Of a stretch of 13,945 bases of DNA, positions 11,223 through 13,945 are shown in pieces. This DNA is from Opitutia bacterium (GTDB taxonomy: Bacteria > Verrucomicrobiota > Verrucomicrobiia > Opitutales > Opitutaceae): assembly GCA_025351035.1 (NCBI GenBank), contig JANXWT010000014.1, positions 1 to 13,945 of the forward strand, written 5' to 3'. A program made the translations under genes and the position numbers. Under the pieces are notes generated by a model that was not told the origin of the DNA, made no database searches, and worked only from the letters and a program-made list of their open reading frames with translations. Numbering within the stretch: position 1 is the first letter of the stretch; every line of letters starts with the position of its first letter.

Positions 11223-11236
11223 AGGTTCGCCGCGGC
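11188..11236 (+). repeat. 49-bp direct repeat, copy 1 (3' end of DoxX gene)
   Basis: Matches 12300-12348 at 45 of 49 positions; differences are at 11189, 11193, 11223 and 11233. It covers the last ten codons and stop of the DoxX gene plus 14 nt downstream. Similarity ends abruptly on the right, at AAAG here versus TTTC in copy 2. Confidence 0.85.
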
Positions 11237-11271
11237 AAAGCGCAATAGCGCCCTCGCTGAGGCCACGGTGA

Positions 11272-11299
11272 GTAACTTGCCGGCGAAAGCCGGCGTTAC
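11272..11299. repeat. Palindromic hairpin with GAAA loop, REP-like
   Basis: GTAAC, bulge TT, GCCGGC, loop GAAA, GCCGGC, GTTAC: an 11-bp stem with a 2-nt bulge and a GNRA-type tetraloop, in the 188-bp gap between the DoxX gene and the secreted-protein gene. There is no T-run after it, so it is not a standard terminator. The GC-rich core and clean symmetry resemble dispersed REP-type extragenic palindromes. Another possibility is an mRNA-stabilising 3' structure for the DoxX transcript. The rest of the 11223-11410 gap shows nothing I can name. Confidence 0.5.
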
Positions 11300-11410
11300 G
11301 TCGCATTCGCCCACCTCTTTGCCGCTGCGCGGTTGCCGCGCCACGATGAACCCCAGCATACCTGTCAACCAGCCCACGGTAATCCACCGGGAAACGGAAC
11401 TCTTCGACCC

Positions 11411-12250
11411 ATGTCATTATTGAACCGACTTCGCATCGCGGTCGCTCTAGCCGCCATTCTGACCAGCACTCCTTTCTCTTTCGCCGCGGGGGCCATCAAC
11501 GCCGAACCGCCCGCCGCCGGCCCGCTTGTCCCATATGAACATGTGCTGACAATCTCCACGACTTCTGTTTCCGGTCAGGCCGAGCTCGCCGCTCTCTGGA
11601 AAGACAAACTCGAGCCCGCCACCTGGCAGGGACACGCTGCTTTTCGCCGTGAACAGGCAAACACCCGGCCCGGTGGAACGGATTATGTCGGGTGGTTCAC
11701 CAATGTCTTCGACACCGCGACCTTCCAGCCGTATTTTAGCGAACACCGTCGTAAAGACGGCCTGTTCGTCCGCTACGAATTCGACGGGCTGCACGTTCGT
11801 GAAACGAAATCAAAATTGGATGTTAACTCGGCTCCGCGCACGCCGCCCGGCACGCCCATTGAGACCGTGACACGCGAATTCACCCTGTCTGAGCCCGTGT
11901 ATGATTATTTCGGCGGCACTTTCGGCGTTGTTTTCACTGGCATCCCGCTGCGCGCCGGGCTGCAAGGTTCTTTCCCGGCTCTTAGCTTTTCCAGCGACGG
12001 CAGCCCGGTAGTCACGCGGGTGAAATACCGGGTCAGCGGACCGGAAAACGTGCGCAACGATGATTGCACGCCGGTGTCCGCTTGGAAAATCGAGACCGAC
12101 GCCGACGCCGACAATCCAGTCTACGTCTACTATGTCACATGTCAGACGCCCCGCGTCCAGCGGCTCGCTTACCGACAGGACGATTCAACCGTAACCTGCG
12201 AGGTTCCGGCCCACGCACCGGATACCGGCGCCGCGCAACCCAAGCCGTAA
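11411..12250 (+). CDS. Secreted protein of unknown function
   Basis: I do not recognise the family. The 279-residue protein begins with a Sec signal peptide: Lys-free, Arg-containing n-region (MSLLNRLR), hydrophobic core 9-19 and likely cleavage after Ala25 (FSFA|AGA) or Ala28. The mature part is rich in aromatic and beta-forming residues, with WQGHAAFRREQ (72-82), GLFVRYEFDGLHVRE (117-131) and NPVYVYYVTCQ (235-245). It has three late cysteines (219, 244, 263) and a Pro/Ala-rich tail. A periplasmic or surface beta-rich fold is a reasonable guess. ATG 11411 is preferred over the in-frame ATG 11333 because it puts the signal peptide at the N-terminus; no strong Shine-Dalgarno is present. The gene lies exactly between the two copies of the 49-bp direct repeat. 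Confidence 0.75.
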   Translation: MSLLNRLRIAVALAAILTSTPFSFAAGAINAEPPAAGPLVPYEHVLTISTTSVSGQAELAALWKDKLEPATWQGHAAFRREQANTRPGGTDYVGWFTNVFDTATFQPYFSEHRRKDGLFVRYEFDGLHVRETKSKLDVNSAPRTPPGTPIETVTREFTLSEPVYDYFGGTFGVVFTGIPLRAGLQGSFPALSFSSDGSPVVTRVKYRVSGPENVRNDDCTPVSAWKIETDADADNPVYVYYVTCQTPRVQRLAYRQDDSTVTCEVPAHAPDTGAAQPKP

Positions 12251-12299
12251 CGCCCGACGGGGCTTTCCTCGGGACACTCGCGGCCCCTTAGCGTCACAA

Positions 12300-12348
12300 C
12301 GCGCTTGCACGCCCTGCTGCCGCTCCGCCGCTGACGGTTCGCCGTGGC
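12300..12348 (+). repeat. 49-bp direct repeat, copy 2 (orphan DoxX 3' end)
   Basis: A 45/49 match to 11188-11236. Read in the matching frame it encodes RLHALLPLRR and a TGA, the same C-terminus as the DoxX protein, with a synonymous Leu codon change (TTG for CTG). Nothing upstream resembles the rest of a DoxX gene, so it is either a gene remnant or a copy of a dispersed element that supplies a C-terminus in copy 1. Confidence 0.85.
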
Positions 12349-12351
12349 TTT

Positions 12352-12387
12352 CGGCCGCTTCGGCCGGTTTCGGGAGGGTTGCAACCC
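12352..12387. repeat. Hairpin and perfect palindrome upstream of the acyl-CoA dehydrogenase
   Basis: Two adjacent symmetric elements. CGGCCG, loop CTT, CGGCCG (12352-12366) is a 6-bp hairpin immediately after repeat copy 2. GGGTTGCAACCC (12376-12387) is a perfect 12-bp palindrome about 85 nt before the dehydrogenase start, and could be a binding site for a dimeric regulator. The remainder of the 12251-12472 gap has only weak inverted repeats (CCCGA/TCGGG and GGGGC/GCCCC) after the previous stop, which could serve as a terminator but lack a T-run. Confidence 0.4.
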
Positions 12388-12472
12388 GCGCAGGATTGCG
12401 TTTGCTGGACGGTCAGCCTTAAGCGTTGTGCCGAGTCGGCGCCTCGTGCCCGGCTCCAACCTTCCCCTCTTC

Positions 12473-13636
12473 ATGCTCGAACCTCATTTGACCGACGAAA
12501 TCGACGCCCTGCGCGACACCGTGCGCAAGATGTGCGCCGCGGAGCTCGCGCCGCGAGCCGCGGCCATCGACCACAAAAACGAATTCCCGTCCGACATGTG
12601 GAAGAAGTTCGGTCAACTCGGCCTGCTCGGCGTCACGGTGTCCGAGGAATTCGGCGGCTCCGGCATGGGCTATCTCGCGCACACGGTGGCCATGGAGGAG
12701 ATCTCCCGCGCCTCCGCCTCGGTCGGCCTCTCCTACGGCGCGCACTCGAACCTCTGCGTGAACAATCTTTTTCTGAACGGCAACGACGAGCAGCGGAAAC
12801 GTTTCCTGCCGAAACTGTGCTCCGGCAAGTTCGTGGGCGCGCTCGCCATGTCCGAGGCCGGCGCCGGCTCCGACGTCGTCAACTCCATGGCTTGCTCGGC
12901 CGTGAAGAAGGGCGGCGTGTGGATCGCCAATGGCACGAAGATGTGGATCACCAACGGCCCCGATGCCGACGTGCTCATCGTCTACATGCGCACCGCGCCA
13001 AAGGACCAAGGCTCGCGCGCCATGACTGCGTTCCTCGTCGAAAGCGGCATGAAGGGCTTCAAAACCGCGCAGAAACTCGACAAGCTTGGCATGCGCGGCT
13101 CGAACACCTGCGAACTCGTCTTTGAAGACTGCTTAATCCCCGAGGAAAACGTGCTCGGCGCCGTCAATGGCGGCTCGCGCGTCCTGATGAAAGGGCTCGA
13201 TACCGAGCGCTGCGTGCTCTCCGGCGGACCGCTCGGCATCATGCAGGCGGCGATGGACATCGTGCTGCCCTACGTGCACGAGCGGAAACAATTTGGCGCG
13301 GCCATCGGCACCTTCGGCCTCATGCAGGGCAAGATCGCCGACATGTATGTCGCGCTTCAAAGCGCGCGTGCGTTCAGCTATCAAGTGGCCCGCTCACTCG
13401 ACCAAGGACTCGGCCGCGCCGCGCGCAAGGACGCCGCGGCGTGCATTCTCTACGCTTCCGAAAGCTCCGTGCAAGTCGCCCTCGAAGCCATCCAATGCCT
13501 CGGCGGCAACGGTTACATCAACGAATACGCCACCGGCCGTCTGCTGCGCGACGCCAAGCTCTATGACATTGGCGCGGGCACGAATGAGATCCGCCGCGTC
13601 CTCATCGGCCGCGAACTTTACGGCGAGACCGCCTGA
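12473..13636 (+). CDS. ivd: Isovaleryl-CoA dehydrogenase-type acyl-CoA dehydrogenase
   Basis: A cytoplasmic FAD enzyme that oxidises isovaleryl-CoA to 3-methylcrotonyl-CoA in leucine breakdown, passing electrons to ETF. The 387 residues cover the full family: N-terminal helices with EEFGGSGMGY (58-67), the FAD/substrate region ALAMSEAGAGSDV (123-135) and MWITNGPDADVLIVY (157-171), then KLDKLGMRGSNTCEL (201-215) and the C-terminal IQCLGGNGYINEY (340-352). Two residues favour the isovaleryl class. The catalytic base position of that class is filled by Glu245 (GLDTER), while the position used by medium-chain enzymes is Ala368 (IGAGTNEIRR) instead of Glu. The frame is open further upstream to an ATG at 12344, but those 43 codons read through repeat DNA, so ATG 12473 is preferred. 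No Shine-Dalgarno. No methylcrotonyl-CoA carboxylase gene is in view. Confidence 0.93.
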   Translation: MLEPHLTDEIDALRDTVRKMCAAELAPRAAAIDHKNEFPSDMWKKFGQLGLLGVTVSEEFGGSGMGYLAHTVAMEEISRASASVGLSYGAHSNLCVNNLFLNGNDEQRKRFLPKLCSGKFVGALAMSEAGAGSDVVNSMACSAVKKGGVWIANGTKMWITNGPDADVLIVYMRTAPKDQGSRAMTAFLVESGMKGFKTAQKLDKLGMRGSNTCELVFEDCLIPEENVLGAVNGGSRVLMKGLDTERCVLSGGPLGIMQAAMDIVLPYVHERKQFGAAIGTFGLMQGKIADMYVALQSARAFSYQVARSLDQGLGRAARKDAAACILYASESSVQVALEAIQCLGGNGYINEYATGRLLRDAKLYDIGAGTNEIRRVLIGRELYGETA

Positions 13637-13661
13637 GCAGCGGCCCGAAATCCTTTATCCC

Positions 13662-13945
13662 ATGAATCACGTCGCCGTAGGCGAATATTGGGATGGCAAT
13701 GCCGACGCGTGGACAAAACTGGCGCGCGCCGGCTACGACATTTATCGCGACCAGCTTAATACTCCCGCATTTCTCGATATGCTGCCACCGGTGAACGGGC
13801 TGACCGGCCTGGATCTCGGCTGCGGCGAGGGCCACAACACCCGGCTCGTCGCCCAGCGTGGTGCGAAAATGACCGGCCTCGACATCGCGGAGACTTTCAT
13901 CCGCCACGCCCGGACCGAGGAGGTGCGCGCGCCGCTCGGCCTCAC
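13662..13945 (+). CDS. SAM-dependent methyltransferase, class I (3' truncated by window)
   Basis: The frame opens at ATG 13662, 25 nt after the dehydrogenase stop, and runs to the window end (94 complete codons). The N-terminus (GEYWDGNADAWTKLARAG) and motif I LDLGCGEGHNTR (50-61), followed by the beta-2 stretch TGLDIAETFI whose Asp would bind the SAM ribose, mark a Rossmann-fold methyltransferase of the methyltransf_11 type. The substrate cannot be told from this portion. The short gap suggests co-transcription with the dehydrogenase, although no Shine-Dalgarno is present. Confidence 0.88.
   Translation, partial: MNHVAVGEYWDGNADAWTKLARAGYDIYRDQLNTPAFLDMLPPVNGLTGLDLGCGEGHNTRLVAQRGAKMTGLDIAETFIRHARTEEVRAPLGL

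Noticed and set aside
11188..12348. Transposon or integrative element with attachment sites
   Set aside because: No transposase or integrase, no terminal inverted repeats and no tRNA; the direct repeat alone does not define a mobile element.
12344..12472. A 43-residue N-terminal extension of the acyl-CoA dehydrogenase
   Set aside because: The sequence is Arg/Gly/Phe-rich, overlaps the direct repeat and hairpin region, and is not part of the family; ATG 12473 gives a normal N-terminus.

Overview
The window is GC-rich chromosomal DNA with tightly packed, conserved housekeeping genes, most likely from a verrucomicrobium close to Opitutaceae. That placement is an inference. It rests on the long Bacteroidetes/Verrucomicrobia-style PurF, a PurM variant with altered signature motifs, a small lone prepilin of a kind common in that phylum, a fused SpmA-SpmB protein, starts that mostly lack a Shine-Dalgarno sequence, and CTCTCAR heptamer repeats. 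There is no tRNA, rRNA, IS element, CRISPR array, phage gene or toxin-antitoxin module.

Layout. Positions 1-141 hold the tail of an unidentified plus-strand gene. It converges on a minus-strand purF-purM operon (3264 to 245) whose stop and start codons overlap as TGATG. A 183-bp divergent promoter region separates purF from plus-strand purL (3448-7437). Together these encode steps 1 (PurF), 4 (PurL) and 5 (PurM) of de novo IMP synthesis. All later genes are on the plus strand: a small type IV prepilin-like protein (7501-7848), an SpmA-SpmB fusion membrane protein (7928-9313), a single-domain response regulator (9410-9802), a Tat-exported dienelactone-hydrolase-family enzyme (9888-10778), a DoxX-like four-helix membrane protein (10827-11222), an unrecognised secreted protein (11411-12250), an isovaleryl-CoA dehydrogenase (12473-13636) and the start of a SAM-dependent methyltransferase (13662 to the window end). 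These downstream genes do not form an obvious pathway and look like independent short transcription units.

The most unusual material is repetitive. Two near-identical four-unit heptamer arrays lie inside purL, in the same codon phase, and each falls where the protein has a loop or inter-domain linker. A 49-bp direct repeat brackets the unknown secreted gene: its first copy is the 3' end of the DoxX gene, and its second copy still encodes the same ten-residue C-terminus plus stop but has no gene in front of it. A strong GAAA-loop hairpin and a perfect 12-bp palindrome lie in the neighbouring gaps. I did not find a convincing new multi-gene system; the candidates offered are small-scale genome-structure and protein-variant observations.
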